From positions 124,001 to 188,000 of the forward strand of contig NZ_FNIT01000001.1 in NCBI RefSeq assembly GCF_900104035.1: a stretch of DNA of 64,000 bases, in the 5' to 3' direction. Positions 8,901-18,214 of the stretch are shown here, piece after piece. Both the position numbers and the translations under genes were made by a program. A model generated the notes under the pieces. It searched no databases. It was given only the letters and a program-made list of their open reading frames with translations, and was not told the DNA's origin. The DNA is from Aureimonas jatrophae. Its GTDB lineage: Bacteria; Pseudomonadota; Alphaproteobacteria; Rhizobiales; Rhizobiaceae. Every line of letters starts with the position of its first letter. Within the stretch, counting starts at the first letter, position 1.

Positions 8901-10248
8901 CCGCTTCCGAACGATCTCGTTTCGCCTGTCGGTGGGCTACGGGCTGATGTTCGGCCTGTCGGCGCTCCTGATCATGGGCGTCACGTATGTCGCGGCGAGC
9001 ACGCAGATGCAGAGCATCGTGCGCGCCTCGATCGCCGAGGATCTCGAACTCTTCGTCCAGGCCTTCCGGGAGGGCGGCGTGCCGGCGCTGCGCGAGGAGG
9101 TCGAGGAGCGCGTCGACAGCGCCGCGGCGGACCGCTTCTTCCTGCTTCTGGGCCCGGATGGCGAGCGGCTGGGCGGCAACCTGCCGGTCCATGCCTGGAG
9201 AGCCGGCGCGAGCGCCGAGCCCATGGCGCGATCTCCGGTCGACCCGCCGGCGGAGGAGGCGGGGCAAACGCTGTATGCCGACGGGGTCGAACTCGGCGCA
9301 TACCGCGTCATGGCGGGGCGCCGATCGGACATCCTCGAGGAGATCCGGGCGATCCTCCTGTCGGCCATCCTGACGGGCGGGGTGATGACGGTGATGCTGG
9401 CGCTCGTGGGCGGCATCGTGGTGGGGCTCGGACCGAGCCGGCGCGTCGATGCGATCGCGGCGACCACCCGATCGATCGTGGAGGGCCGGCTCGACCTTCG
9501 TCTGCCGGTCTCGGGGCGAGGCGACGAACTCGATCGCCTGGCCACCGACATCAACGTCATGCTCGCTCGCATCGAGACGCTGGTGGAAAGCCTACGTCAG
9601 GTTTCGGCCGATATCGCGCATGACCTGCGCACGCCGCTGGCGCGGCTGCGGCAGGGGCTGGAGGGTATCGGCCGCTCGACCGACAGGACCGATCTGGAAC
9701 GCGCCGTCGCCGGGGCGGTGGCGGAGTCGGATGCCATCATCGAGACCTTCAACGCTCTTCTGCGCATCGCGCAGATCGATGCCGGGGCGCGCAAGGCGCG
9801 GTTCCAGACCGTCGATCTCACGGAGCTGACCGAACGGGTCGCCGACGCCTACGGCGAGGTGGCCGTGGATGCCGGGCACCAGCTGACGGCCCGGATCGAG
9901 CCGGGCCTGACGGCGGTCGGCGATGCCGATCTCCTGACGCAGGCGCTGGTCAACCTCGTCGAAAACGCGATCACGCACGTTCCCGCGCCCGGGCGCATCG
10001 CGCTCGCCGCGCGTCGCGGCGCGCAGGGCCCCGTGATCGAGGTGGCGGACAACGGACCGGGGGTTCCCGCTGAGGAGCGCGACAAGATCTTTCGCCGGCT
10101 GTATCGCCTCGACCGAAGCCGCACGACCCCCGGCCACGGGCTGGGCCTGGCGCTCGTGTCCTCGATCGCCGAGCTGCACGAGGCCCGCGTCGTGGTCGAC
10201 GACGGTCATCCCGGCCTCGTCATGCGTCTCCTGCTGCCGGCGGCCTGA
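8887..10248 (+). CDS. Membrane sensor histidine kinase
   Basis: A 453-residue kinase paired with the preceding regulator (14-base overlap). It has a membrane helix near residues 15-36, a periplasmic loop of roughly 120 residues, a second helix near 160-182, and a HAMP linker. The dimerisation domain has SADIAHDLRTPL, with His245 the phosphorylation site. The ATPase domain has the N-box LVNLVENAITHV, G1 ADNGPGVP and G2 GHGLGLALV. The periplasmic loop looks like those of ColS/PmrB-type sensors, but the ligand cannot be told from sequence. The gene ends inside a strong hairpin shared with convergent nhaA. Confidence 0.88.
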   Translation: MRLPDRFRTISFRLSVGYGLMFGLSALLIMGVTYVAASTQMQSIVRASIAEDLELFVQAFREGGVPALREEVEERVDSAAADRFFLLLGPDGERLGGNLPVHAWRAGASAEPMARSPVDPPAEEAGQTLYADGVELGAYRVMAGRRSDILEEIRAILLSAILTGGVMTVMLALVGGIVVGLGPSRRVDAIAATTRSIVEGRLDLRLPVSGRGDELDRLATDINVMLARIETLVESLRQVSADIAHDLRTPLARLRQGLEGIGRSTDRTDLERAVAGAVAESDAIIETFNALLRIAQIDAGARKARFQTVDLTELTERVADAYGEVAVDAGHQLTARIEPGLTAVGDADLLTQALVNLVENAITHVPAPGRIALAARRGAQGPVIEVADNGPGVPAEERDKIFRRLYRLDRSRTTPGHGLGLALVSSIAELHEARVVVDDGHPGLVMRLLLPAA

Positions 10249-10257
10249 GGCCGCCGG
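10237..10257. terminator. Bidirectional hairpin terminator containing the kinase stop codon
   Basis: CCGGCGGCC (10237-10245) and GGCCGCCGG (10249-10257) form a perfect 9-base stem around the loop TGA, which is the stop codon of the sensor kinase gene. The hairpin lies in the 15-base gap of the convergent pair kinase/nhaA, so it could end transcription from both sides. There is no clear T-run. Confidence 0.65.
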
Positions 10258-10263
10258 GGCGGA

Positions 10264-11475
10264 TCAGCCCAGCGCTTCGCGCTTGCCTGCCGCCCGCACC
10301 GGTTGGGGCGCCCAGCGCAGGACGATGGCGCCCACCGTCATGCTGAGAAGCGAGCCGACGAGGACGCCGACCTTCGTCTCGGCCTCGAGTTCGGGACGGC
10401 TCGCGAAGGCGAGGAGACCGATGAACAGGCTCATCGTGAAACCGACCCCGCACAAAAGCGCGACGCCGTAGACCTGGATCCAGCTGGCCCCGGCGGGGCG
10501 CTGCGCGAGCTTCAGCCGCACGGCGAGCCATACGGTCGCAAACACGCCGAGCTGCTTTCCGAGAAAGAGACCCAGCGCGACGCCGAGCGTGACCGGCGCC
10601 AGCAGCATCGAGCCCGTGAAGCCGGCCAGCGACACGCCGGCATTGGCGAAACCGAACAGCGGCAGCACGAGATAGGCCGACCAGGGAAGGAGCCCGTGCT
10701 CCAGGCGGTGCAGCGGCGAGGTCGCCTCGTCGGGCCGGCCGGGGCTTGCGCCGAGCGGGATCGTCAGCGCCAGCACGACGCCGGCGATGGTGGCATGGAC
10801 GCCGGAGCTGAACACGAAGAACCAGAGCGCAAGGCCGAGCAGCAAATAGGGCGCGAGCTGCCGCACGCCCGCCCGGTTCATCGCGACGAGGATCGCGACC
10901 ACCACGGCGGCGGCGCCCAGCATCGGCCAGGACAGGTCGGCCGTATAGAACAGGGCGATCACCACCACGGCGCCGAGATCGTCGAGGATCGCGAGCGCGG
11001 TGAGGAACACCTTGAGCGAGACCGGAACGCGGCTGCCGAGAAGCGCCAGGACACCCAGCGCGAAGGCGATGTCGGTCGCGGTCGGGATGGCCCACCCCCG
11101 AAGCGTTCCGGGCGACGACCAGTTCACCGCCGCGAAGATGAGGGCGGGCACGGCCATGCCGCCGACCGCCGCGACGCCGGGCAGAATGCGATCGGACCAG
11201 GACCGAAGCTGGCCGTCGAGCAGCTCTCGCTTGATCTCCAACCCGACCAGAAGAAAGAACAGGGCCATCAGCCCGTCGTTGATCCAGTGCAGGACGCTGA
11301 GCGGGCCGAGATAGGTACTGAGGGCCGCGAAGTAGGCGGGTGCTGCCGGCGAGTTGGCGACGATCAGCGCGAGCGCGGCGCTCGCCATCAGAACGATGCC
11401 GCCCCCTGTCTCGCCCCCGATCAGGGCACGGAAGGCGGAAAGCGGACGTCGAAGGGGAATGGACGGCAAGGGCAC
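10264..11475 (-). CDS. nhaA: Na+/H+ antiporter NhaA
   Basis: A 403-residue inner-membrane antiporter exchanging internal Na+ or Li+ for external H+. [30 protein letters not shown] and [18 protein letters not shown] are NhaA hallmarks; the Asp-Asp pair (about residues 165-166) and the Asp in ATDIAF match the ion-binding aspartates 163/164 and 133 of E. coli NhaA. C-terminal [13 protein letters not shown] is also conserved. I chose GTG at 11475 because AAGGAGAT lies just upstream and the conserved protein begins there. It follows the iol operon on the same strand after 120 bases that appear structured. Confidence 0.92.
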   Translation of the reverse strand: MPLPSIPLRRPLSAFRALIGGETGGGIVLMASAALALIVANSPAAPAYFAALSTYLGPLSVLHWINDGLMALFFLLVGLEIKRELLDGQLRSWSDRILPGVAAVGGMAVPALIFAAVNWSSPGTLRGWAIPTATDIAFALGVLALLGSRVPVSLKVFLTALAILDDLGAVVVIALFYTADLSWPMLGAAAVVVAILVAMNRAGVRQLAPYLLLGLALWFFVFSSGVHATIAGVVLALTIPLGASPGRPDEATSPLHRLEHGLLPWSAYLVLPLFGFANAGVSLAGFTGSMLLAPVTLGVALGLFLGKQLGVFATVWLAVRLKLAQRPAGASWIQVYGVALLCGVGFTMSLFIGLLAFASRPELEAETKVGVLVGSLLSMTVGAIVLRWAPQPVRAAGKREALG

Positions 11476-11595
11476 GGATCTCCTTCGCTGGCGGCCCGAC
11501 CAGCGTGAGAAAAACCTGCGAACCCGCCATGGACCCGCACCCGCGGTCGGTATCGCATCGCCCTCCCGCAGGCGCAAGGCTAGCGGGAAAGAGGT
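11476..11595 (-). promoter_or_regulatory. Structured 5' leader of nhaA, candidate cation-sensing RNA
   Basis: Between the iolB stop and the nhaA start the minus strand shows several nested stems. CGCTGG and CCAGCG (11486-11505) form a perfect 6-bp hairpin just before the AAGGAGAT ribosome site, preceded by a TTTTT run. Further up, CGCC and GGCG close a TGCGGGAG loop. Leaders of some bacterial nhaA genes carry Li+-sensing riboswitches (nhaA-I and nhaA-II motifs). I cannot match the consensus by eye, so the class is unproven. If transcription reads through from iolB, this could instead be an ordinary spacer. Confidence 0.35.
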
Positions 11596-12420
11596 CTAGC
11601 GATCCCGCTCCATGATCCATTCGACGTTCAAGTCGGGCACGAAGCGCCAGTTGCGACGCGGGCCCGCCATGACGTTGAGGTAGTACATCTCGAAGCCGTA
11701 GGGCGCGCCGCACGGGTGGTGCCCGCGCGGCACCAGCACCACGTCGCCGTCGTGCACCGCCATGGTCTCGTCGAGCTGGCGGTCGTCGGTATAGACGCGC
11801 TGGACGCCGAAGCCCGAGGCCGGGTTGAGGCGGTGGTAGTAGGTTTCCTCGAGGTAGGTGATGCGCGGGAAGTCGTCCTCGTCGTGCCGATGCGAGGGGT
11901 AGCTCGACCAGTGGCCGGCGGGCGTGAACACCTCGGTGACGAGGAGGCTGTCGCAGTAGTCCTCGTTCTCCATCGCGATGTTGTTGATGTAGCGCGTGTT
12001 GGTGCCGCGGCCGCGCTCGGTGAGCGTGATGCCGTCCGGCCCGATGCGCCGCGCCTCGTGGCCTCGCCGGCCGGGCGCCAGACAGACGGCGATCGTGCAG
12101 TCCGTCTCGGCGACCGCCTCCCAGCTTTCCTCGTTCGGCACGTAGAGACAGTGCGGCGGCGTGCGCTCGAAGACGCTCATGCGCTCGCCGAGCAGCCCCC
12201 AGTCGCGTCCGGCCGCCTGCAAGCGTGCCTTGCCCTCGACGACGACGAGGATGGCCTCGTTGGCGCCCGTCGCTTCACCCGCCCGCTCGCCGGCCCGCAG
12301 GCGGTGGAGCGAGAAGCCGACATAGCGCCAGCCGGCCGATTGCGCGGTGATCTCGTGTACCTTGCCATGGGTGCCGAACGGGCGGCGCAGAAGCGGCTTG
12401 GAGAGAAGCGGCGAGGTCAT
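11596..12420 (-). CDS. iolB: 5-deoxy-glucuronate isomerase
   Basis: A 274-residue protein of two cupin-like halves typical of IolB. It converts 5-deoxy-D-glucuronate to 2-deoxy-5-keto-D-gluconate in inositol breakdown. Recognisable stretches include AGWRYVGFSLHRL near the N-terminus and WSSYPSHRHD, with metal-binding histidines, followed by EETYYHRLNP and VPRGHHPCGAPYG. AGGAG precedes the ATG. It is the last gene of the inositol operon, 14 bases after iolE. Confidence 0.95.
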   Translation of the reverse strand: MTSPLLSKPLLRRPFGTHGKVHEITAQSAGWRYVGFSLHRLRAGERAGEATGANEAILVVVEGKARLQAAGRDWGLLGERMSVFERTPPHCLYVPNEESWEAVAETDCTIAVCLAPGRRGHEARRIGPDGITLTERGRGTNTRYINNIAMENEDYCDSLLVTEVFTPAGHWSSYPSHRHDEDDFPRITYLEETYYHRLNPASGFGVQRVYTDDRQLDETMAVHDGDVVLVPRGHHPCGAPYGFEMYYLNVMAGPRRNWRFVPDLNVEWIMERDR

Positions 12421-12434
12421 GATGTCTCCTGCGC

Positions 12435-13340
12435 TCAGGCTTCGGCGCGGTCGAGGCCGGTCTCGCGCGCCATGCGCTTGAGAGCCTGGAAGCCCATGTT
12501 CTGATAGCGGAAGGGTTCACGCACGAGGCTGTCCTGCTCGGCCTCGATCACCAGCCAGCCCTCGTAGCCGTGCTTGGCCGCGATCGCGAGAACCGGCGCG
12601 AAGTCGACGCAGCCTTCCTCGTCGCCCGGCACCGTGAAGGCGCCGCGCCGCACGCCCTCCAGGAACGACAGGTTCTCCTCGCGCACCTGCCGCGCGATCG
12701 CGGGCCGCACGTTCTTGGCGTGGATATGGGTGACGCGGTCCATGTAGCGCTCGGCGATGTCGGCCGGGTCGGCGTCGCCGAAGGTGCAGTGGCCGGTGTC
12801 GAGAAGGAGGCGGGTGTGGGGGCCGGCCATCGCCATGAAGCGATGGATATCGTCGGCCGACTCGATGATCGTGCCCATGTGGTGGTGGTAGCCCATCTTC
12901 ACGCCCTGGCCGGCGGCATGAGCGGACAGCGTCTCGTAGCCTTGGGAGAAGCGCTCCCACTCGGCATCCGTCATGACCGGGCGGTCGTTCACCGGCACAC
13001 CGTCGTTGCCGTGCACCGTGTTGGAGCATTCGCAGGCGTTGATGTGATCGCCGCCGGCATCTCGCACCATGTCGATGAAGCGCTGGAGCGCGGCGATCTC
13101 GGTCTCGACGTCGTTGACGAGGAGGTTGGTCGAGTGCCAGCCGGCGGCAAAGCGCAGCCCGTAGGCTCCCAGCGCCGCCTTCAGCGCCGTGCCGTCGTCG
13201 GGCATGAGGTGCCCCTTCTCGATACCGTCGAAGCCGATGCGCCGGCAGTCGGTCAGGCAGTCGTCGAGCGTCAGGTGCGCGCCGATCGAGTGGTCGTCGT
13301 CGTTGGTCCAGGCGATCGGGTTGGTGCCGTAGAGGATCAT
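12435..13340 (-). CDS. iolE: Inosose dehydratase (2-keto-myo-inositol dehydratase)
   Basis: A 301-residue TIM-barrel protein of the xylose isomerase/AP endonuclease 2 superfamily. It begins [13 protein letters not shown], a typical IolE start, and carries [11 protein letters not shown] and [14 protein letters not shown], which hold metal-binding His, Glu and Asp residues. It dehydrates scyllo-inosose to the diketone used by IolD. It lies 37 bases after iolD and 14 before iolB in the same operon. Confidence 0.95.
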   Translation of the reverse strand: MILYGTNPIAWTNDDDHSIGAHLTLDDCLTDCRRIGFDGIEKGHLMPDDGTALKAALGAYGLRFAAGWHSTNLLVNDVETEIAALQRFIDMVRDAGGDHINACECSNTVHGNDGVPVNDRPVMTDAEWERFSQGYETLSAHAAGQGVKMGYHHHMGTIIESADDIHRFMAMAGPHTRLLLDTGHCTFGDADPADIAERYMDRVTHIHAKNVRPAIARQVREENLSFLEGVRRGAFTVPGDEEGCVDFAPVLAIAAKHGYEGWLVIEAEQDSLVREPFRYQNMGFQALKRMARETGLDRAEA

Positions 13341-13377
13341 GTCGGTCGGGTCCGGATGCGGGTGGAGACGGGCAGCG

Positions 13378-15219
13378 TCAGTTGACGAGGTTCTGGCGCG
13401 ACAGGTTCTCGACGTAACCCTCGCGGGCCGCCTCGATCGCGTCGGTGCGGCCGACCTCGGGGACAGCGACGTCCCACCAGTGGCCGCCGCCCGCCTCGCC
13501 GGGGCCGGGCGCGGGATCGGTGTCGATCACGACCACGGTCGGGCGGTCGCGCCCTCGCGCCTCGGTGACGAGGCGCTCGAGATCGGCGATGCCCTCGGCC
13601 TTCACCGCGTGGGCACCCATCGACGCCGCATGGGCGACGAAGTCGATCTCGGGCTGCGCCTCGACGCGCGAGTCGACATAGAGGTTGTTGAAGGGCGCGC
13701 CGCCCGTATGCTTCTGCAAACGATTGATGCAGCCGTAGCCCCGGTTGTCGGTCAGTACCACCGTGAAGGGCACGCGCCGCATGACGGCGGTGGCGAGTTC
13801 GGAGTTGGCCATCATGTAGGAGCCGTCGCCGACGAAGCAGACGATCTCGCGTTCGGGCAGGGCGAGCTTGGCGCCGAGCGCGCCGGCCAGCTCGTAGCCC
13901 ATGCAGGAGAAGCCATATTCCATATGGTAGCCGCCCTGGCTCGGCTGCCACAGGAGCTTCAGCGCGCCGGGCATGGTGCCGGCGGCGCAGAGCGCGATCG
14001 TCGCTTCGGTCGAGACACGCTGCACGGCGCCGATCACCTGCGCATCGGTCGGCAGCTCGTTGGAACGCTCGGCGGCCGGCGCCGCGCAATGCCGGTCGAC
14101 CTGCGCCAGCCAGTCGGTGCGCGAGGCCGCATCGGGCTCGGCGGCGCGATGGCTTCCCAGCGCCTGCGACAGCTTCTCCAGCCCGACCCGCGCATCGGCC
14201 ACCAGTGAGACGGCGCCGTGCTTGGCGGCGTCGAAGGCCTGGACGTTCAGCGAGACGAGACGGCGGCCGGGCGCCGAGAAGAGCGACCACGAGCCGGTGG
14301 TGAAGTCCTGGAAGCGCGTGCCGACGCCGAGGACAAGATCGGCCCGTTCGCACAGGGCGTTGGCGGCGGCCGAGCCGTCGACGCCGGCCGCGCCGAAGTT
14401 CATGGGATGGCTCTGGGGCAGGGCGGACTTGCCGGCCTGCGTCTCCACCACGGGAATGGCGTGGCGCGTGGCGAAGTCGGCCAGCGTCGCTTCCGCCTCG
14501 CTGAAGATCGCGCCGCCGCCGCAGACGATCACAGGGTTTTGGGCCGCGCGCACAAGATCGGCCACCTCGGCGAGTTCCCGCGCGTCCGGCTCGGGACGGC
14601 GGATGTGCCAGACGCGTGGCTCGAAGAAGGCTTCCGGCCAGTCGTAGGCCTCGGCCTGCGTGTCTTGGCAGAAGGCGAGCGTGACCGGACCGCAGGTCGC
14701 GGGATCGGTCATCGTTCGCAACGCGCGGGGCAGGGCGGTGAGAAGCTGCTCGGCGCGCTGGATGCGGTCGAAGTAGCGCGACACCGGACGGAAGCAGTCG
14801 TTGGCCGAAACCGTGCCGTCGTCGAAGTCCTCGACCTGCTGCAGCACCGGGTCGGGCCGGCGGTTGGCGAAGACGTCGCCGGGGATGAGAAGCACCGGCA
14901 GGCGGTTGACGTGGGCCAGCGCGGCGGCCGTCACCATGTTGGTGGCGCCGGGGCCGATCGACGAGGTGACGGCCATGGCGCGACGGCGCTTCTTGGCCTT
15001 GGCATAGGCGATGGCGGTGTGCGCCATGGTCTGCTCGTTCTGGCCGCGCCAGGTGGGCAGCGTGTCGCCGATGCCCTCCAGCGCCTCGCCGAGTCCGGCG
15101 ACGTTGCCGTGGCCGAAGATGGCCCAGACACCTTCGATGAAGCGCTCGCCCTCCGCGGTCATCTGGACCGAGAGCCAGCGCACCAGGGCCTGGGCAGCCG
15201 TCAGGCGGATCGTCGTCAT
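13378..15219 (-). CDS. iolD: 3D-(3,5/4)-trihydroxycyclohexane-1,2-dione acylhydrolase (ThDP-dependent)
   Basis: A 613-residue thiamine diphosphate enzyme that opens the inositol-derived ring to 5-deoxy-glucuronate. The N-terminus has [13 protein letters not shown] and [17 protein letters not shown]; the C-terminal ThDP-binding domain has [19 protein letters not shown]. The length fits the family. The start codon (MTTIRL) overlaps the iolC stop in ATGA, and the frame remains open far upstream, so the start was set by that overlap and by where homology begins. Confidence 0.95.
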   Translation of the reverse strand: MTTIRLTAAQALVRWLSVQMTAEGERFIEGVWAIFGHGNVAGLGEALEGIGDTLPTWRGQNEQTMAHTAIAYAKAKKRRRAMAVTSSIGPGATNMVTAAALAHVNRLPVLLIPGDVFANRRPDPVLQQVEDFDDGTVSANDCFRPVSRYFDRIQRAEQLLTALPRALRTMTDPATCGPVTLAFCQDTQAEAYDWPEAFFEPRVWHIRRPEPDARELAEVADLVRAAQNPVIVCGGGAIFSEAEATLADFATRHAIPVVETQAGKSALPQSHPMNFGAAGVDGSAAANALCERADLVLGVGTRFQDFTTGSWSLFSAPGRRLVSLNVQAFDAAKHGAVSLVADARVGLEKLSQALGSHRAAEPDAASRTDWLAQVDRHCAAPAAERSNELPTDAQVIGAVQRVSTEATIALCAAGTMPGALKLLWQPSQGGYHMEYGFSCMGYELAGALGAKLALPEREIVCFVGDGSYMMANSELATAVMRRVPFTVVLTDNRGYGCINRLQKHTGGAPFNNLYVDSRVEAQPEIDFVAHAASMGAHAVKAEGIADLERLVTEARGRDRPTVVVIDTDPAPGPGEAGGGHWWDVAVPEVGRTDAIEAAREGYVENLSRQNLVN

Positions 15220-17129
15220 CGTGTGCCTCCCGCAGCGCTCGCGCGCGCCTCGTCCCATAGCTTGCACAGCCTGAGGAAGCGACGCCGCATCTCGTCGACC
15301 GCCGCCTCGTCGTCGATCCCGCCCGTCATCCAGCGGCGCGCCGCATCGCCGAAGATCGTGCGCCCGACCGCAAAGCCGCGCACGAGGTCGAAGCCCGCCG
15401 CCACGCGGAACGAAGCCGCGAGTTCTTCCTCCGGCGCATCGAGGCCCAACACCACGATGCCGCGCGTACGACGGTCGTGGGCCTCGATCGCCTGAATGGC
15501 GTTCGACCAGGCCTCCGGCGTCCGCAGCGGCTCGAGCTTCCACCAGTCCGGGTAAACGCCGATCTCGTACCAGCGACGGATCAGCTGCGCGTTGGTCCCG
15601 TCGTCGACCGGGCCGACCTTGGACGGGATGATCTCCAGGAGGAACTCCAGCCCGTTGCGCCGCGACGCCTCGAACAGGCGCTTCACCGTCGTCTCCTGCT
15701 CGTCGCGCATCGCCGGCGCGTCGCCGGGATGGCAGAAGCACAAGACCTTCACGACGTTCTCGCGCGCCCATTCCTCCAGACCGCCGCAGTCGGGGCCGAG
15801 CTCGGGCTCGAGCGTCAGCGGGCGCGAGCCCGGCCACTCGGCCGGACGACCGATCCACAGGCCCGTGCCGGACGCGGCATGGAGCGCGCGGCGACCGATG
15901 CGGTTGTCGCACAGGATGCCGTAGCCTTGCTGCCCACCCTGCACGCCGAGGGCCGCCCGCAGGCACAGCTCCTTGAAGGCGCCACCCTTTTCCGGCGTGT
16001 AGCCCTCCATCTGCTCGAGCTGCATGCGGTGGTCGAAGGCGAAGACGCGCATCGTCTGCCGGTCGCCGTGCCGGTTGGTCGACCAGTGGATCTGCTCCAG
16101 CTCCGCGTCGTTGCGAAGGTCGGGGCGGACGACGCCACGCTTCAGGAAGAAGTCCAGTTCGGTCAGGCTCGGATAGGCCGGCGTGCAGCCGTGGCGCGAG
16201 ACCGCGAAGGCGCCGCAGGCGTTGGCGTATTCGAGGGCCTTCGGCCATGTCTCGTCGCCGAGCCAGCCCTTCAGGAGGCCGGCAAAGAAGCCGTCGCCGG
16301 CACCCAGAACGTTGAACACCTCGATCGGGAAACCGGGGCCGGACTGCGCCTCGTCGAGGCTCGCCGGGATCGCACCCTCGATCGCGACCGCGCCCTTGGC
16401 GCCGCGCTTGCAAACGAGGGTCGCGCTTGAAACCTTGCGCACGGCGCGCAGCGCCGCCAGCGTGTCGGTCGAGCCGCCGGCGATGTGGAACTCCTCTTCC
16501 GTGCCGACGATGAGGTCGAAGAGGTGCAGCGTCGACTGGAGCTTGGCCGTCACCGCGGCGCTCTCGACGAAGCGGCTCTCGCCGTCGCCGTGGCCGGCGA
16601 CACCCCAGAGGTTCGGCCGGTAGTCGATGTCGAGCGCGGTGCGAAGCCCGTGCGCCCTGGCCAACCGCAACGCCTTCATGACGGCGGCCTCGGTTCGCGG
16701 GTTGGAGAGGTGCGTGCCGGTGACGACGAGGGCGCGCGCGTCGGCGACGAAGGCCTCGTCGATGTCGTCCTCGGCGAGTGCCATGTCCGCGCAGTTCTCG
16801 CGGTAGAAGATCAGCGGAAAGGAGTCCTCGTCGCGGATGCCGAGAATCACTAGCGCGGTGAGGCGCTCCCGGTCCGTCTTCACGCCGCGCACGTCGACGC
16901 CCTCGCGCTCGAGCTGCTCGCGGATGAAGCGGCCCATGTGCTCGTCGCCGACCTTGGTGATCACCGCGCTCCTGAGGCCGAGGCGCGCCGCGCCGCAGGC
17001 GATGTTGGTCGGGCTGCCGCCGATATACTTGCGGAAGGATCCCATGTCCTCCAGACGCCCGCCGACCTGCGCGCCGTAGAGATCCACCGAGGAGCGGCCG
17101 ATCGTGATCACGTCGAGCTGGCGGGCCAT
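15216..17129 (-). CDS. iolC: 5-dehydro-2-deoxygluconokinase fused to a DUF2090 aldolase-like domain
   Basis: A 637-residue two-domain protein. Residues 1 to about 330 are a PfkB sugar kinase: ITIGRSSVDLYG at the N-terminus, GGSPTNIACGAARLG, and the catalytic FNVLGAGDGFFAG. It phosphorylates 2-deoxy-5-keto-D-gluconate. The remaining ~300 residues are a DUF2090 domain (FAFDHRMQLEQMEGYTP, LLEIIPSKVGPVDD), annotated elsewhere as the aldolase that splits the phosphorylated product into dihydroxyacetone phosphate and malonate semialdehyde. That would explain the absence of iolJ. The ATG at 17129 follows AGGAAG; the stop overlaps iolD. Confidence 0.93.
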   Translation of the reverse strand: MARQLDVITIGRSSVDLYGAQVGGRLEDMGSFRKYIGGSPTNIACGAARLGLRSAVITKVGDEHMGRFIREQLEREGVDVRGVKTDRERLTALVILGIRDEDSFPLIFYRENCADMALAEDDIDEAFVADARALVVTGTHLSNPRTEAAVMKALRLARAHGLRTALDIDYRPNLWGVAGHGDGESRFVESAAVTAKLQSTLHLFDLIVGTEEEFHIAGGSTDTLAALRAVRKVSSATLVCKRGAKGAVAIEGAIPASLDEAQSGPGFPIEVFNVLGAGDGFFAGLLKGWLGDETWPKALEYANACGAFAVSRHGCTPAYPSLTELDFFLKRGVVRPDLRNDAELEQIHWSTNRHGDRQTMRVFAFDHRMQLEQMEGYTPEKGGAFKELCLRAALGVQGGQQGYGILCDNRIGRRALHAASGTGLWIGRPAEWPGSRPLTLEPELGPDCGGLEEWARENVVKVLCFCHPGDAPAMRDEQETTVKRLFEASRRNGLEFLLEIIPSKVGPVDDGTNAQLIRRWYEIGVYPDWWKLEPLRTPEAWSNAIQAIEAHDRRTRGIVVLGLDAPEEELAASFRVAAGFDLVRGFAVGRTIFGDAARRWMTGGIDDEAAVDEMRRRFLRLCKLWDEARASAAGGTR

Positions 17130-17193
17130 GGCTTCTTCCTTGGAAAACGGCGGGCGGGGGGCAGGGGCGGCGACGGGCGCCGCCCGCAAGGCG

Positions 17194-18195
17194 TCAAGCG
17201 CCGAGCATGTCCGGGGTGAGCGTGACGGTCTCGCCGGTCTGGGACGAGCGGGTCGCGGCCTCGGCACAGGCGAGCGCGGCCACGCCGTCGCGCAAGGTCA
17301 CGGGGAAGGCGGACTTGTTCTCCACCGCGTCCACGAACGCCGTCCACTCCGTTTCGTAGGCGCGCATGTAGCGCTCGAGGAAGAAGTAGACGGGCTTGGC
17401 CGATGCGGCGCCGGCGGCCGTGATCTTCTCGACCGTGTTCTCCAGGACGTTGCGCGCCGAGAGCAGCCCCTCGGATCCCAGCAGCTCGACGCGCTGGTCG
17501 TAGCCGTAGCCGGCCCGGCGCGAGTTCTTGATCACCGCGATGCGTCCGTCGGCCCAGGTCATCGTGACCGCCGCCGTATCCACGTCGCCCGCCTCGCCGA
17601 TCGCGGGGTCGACGAGCGAGGAGCCGACCGCCGTCACCTTCTCCGGAGCGCCGCCCATGAGCCAGCAGGCCATGTCGAAGTCGTGGATCATCATGTCGCG
17701 GAACAGGCCGCCCGAGACCTTCACGTAGGAGACGGGCGGGGGCGCGGGATCGAACGAGGTGATCGAGAGAAGCTCGGCGCGCCCGATCTCGCCCGCGTCG
17801 AAGGCGGCCTTGAGGGCCGCGAAGTTCGGGTCGAAGCGACGGTTGAAGCCGATCATCACGCTCTCGCCGCCGACCGTCTTCTGGCAGGCCAACGCCCGCT
17901 CCAGCGACAGGTCCACCGGCTTCTCGCACAGAACCGCCTTGCCGGCAGCGCTTGCGCGCTCGATGAGGTCCGAATGGGTGTCGGTCGAGGTCGCGATCAG
18001 CACGGCGTCGATCGCGGGGTCGGCCAAAATCTCTTCGATCGTCATCGCCTTGGCGCCGGTGCGCTCGGCCAGCGACCGTGCCGCGTCGCTCACGACGTCG
18101 GCGACGGCGACGAGCCGCGAGTTCTTGTCGGCGGCGATCGAGCGGGCATGAACCTGGCCGATGCGGCCCGCACCCAGAAGCGCGACGTTGAGCAT
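17194..18195 (-). CDS. iolG: Inositol 2-dehydrogenase
   Basis: A 333-residue Gfo/Idh/MocA oxidoreductase that begins LNVALLGAGRIGQVHARS, an NAD-binding Rossmann motif. CEKPVDLSLERA has the catalytic EKP lysine, and FRDMMIHDFDMACWLMG the substrate-binding His/Asp typical of IolG. It oxidises myo-inositol to scyllo-inosose, the first catabolic step. The ATG at 18195 is where similarity begins; upstream codons in the frame are not conserved. It lies 64 bases before iolC and 19 after the hydroxypyruvate isomerase-like gene. Confidence 0.92.
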   Translation of the reverse strand: MLNVALLGAGRIGQVHARSIAADKNSRLVAVADVVSDAARSLAERTGAKAMTIEEILADPAIDAVLIATSTDTHSDLIERASAAGKAVLCEKPVDLSLERALACQKTVGGESVMIGFNRRFDPNFAALKAAFDAGEIGRAELLSITSFDPAPPPVSYVKVSGGLFRDMMIHDFDMACWLMGGAPEKVTAVGSSLVDPAIGEAGDVDTAAVTMTWADGRIAVIKNSRRAGYGYDQRVELLGSEGLLSARNVLENTVEKITAAGAASAKPVYFFLERYMRAYETEWTAFVDAVENKSAFPVTLRDGVAALACAEAATRSSQTGETVTLTPDMLGA

Positions 18196-18214
18196 GGGAG
18201 ATGATCCTCGAAGA

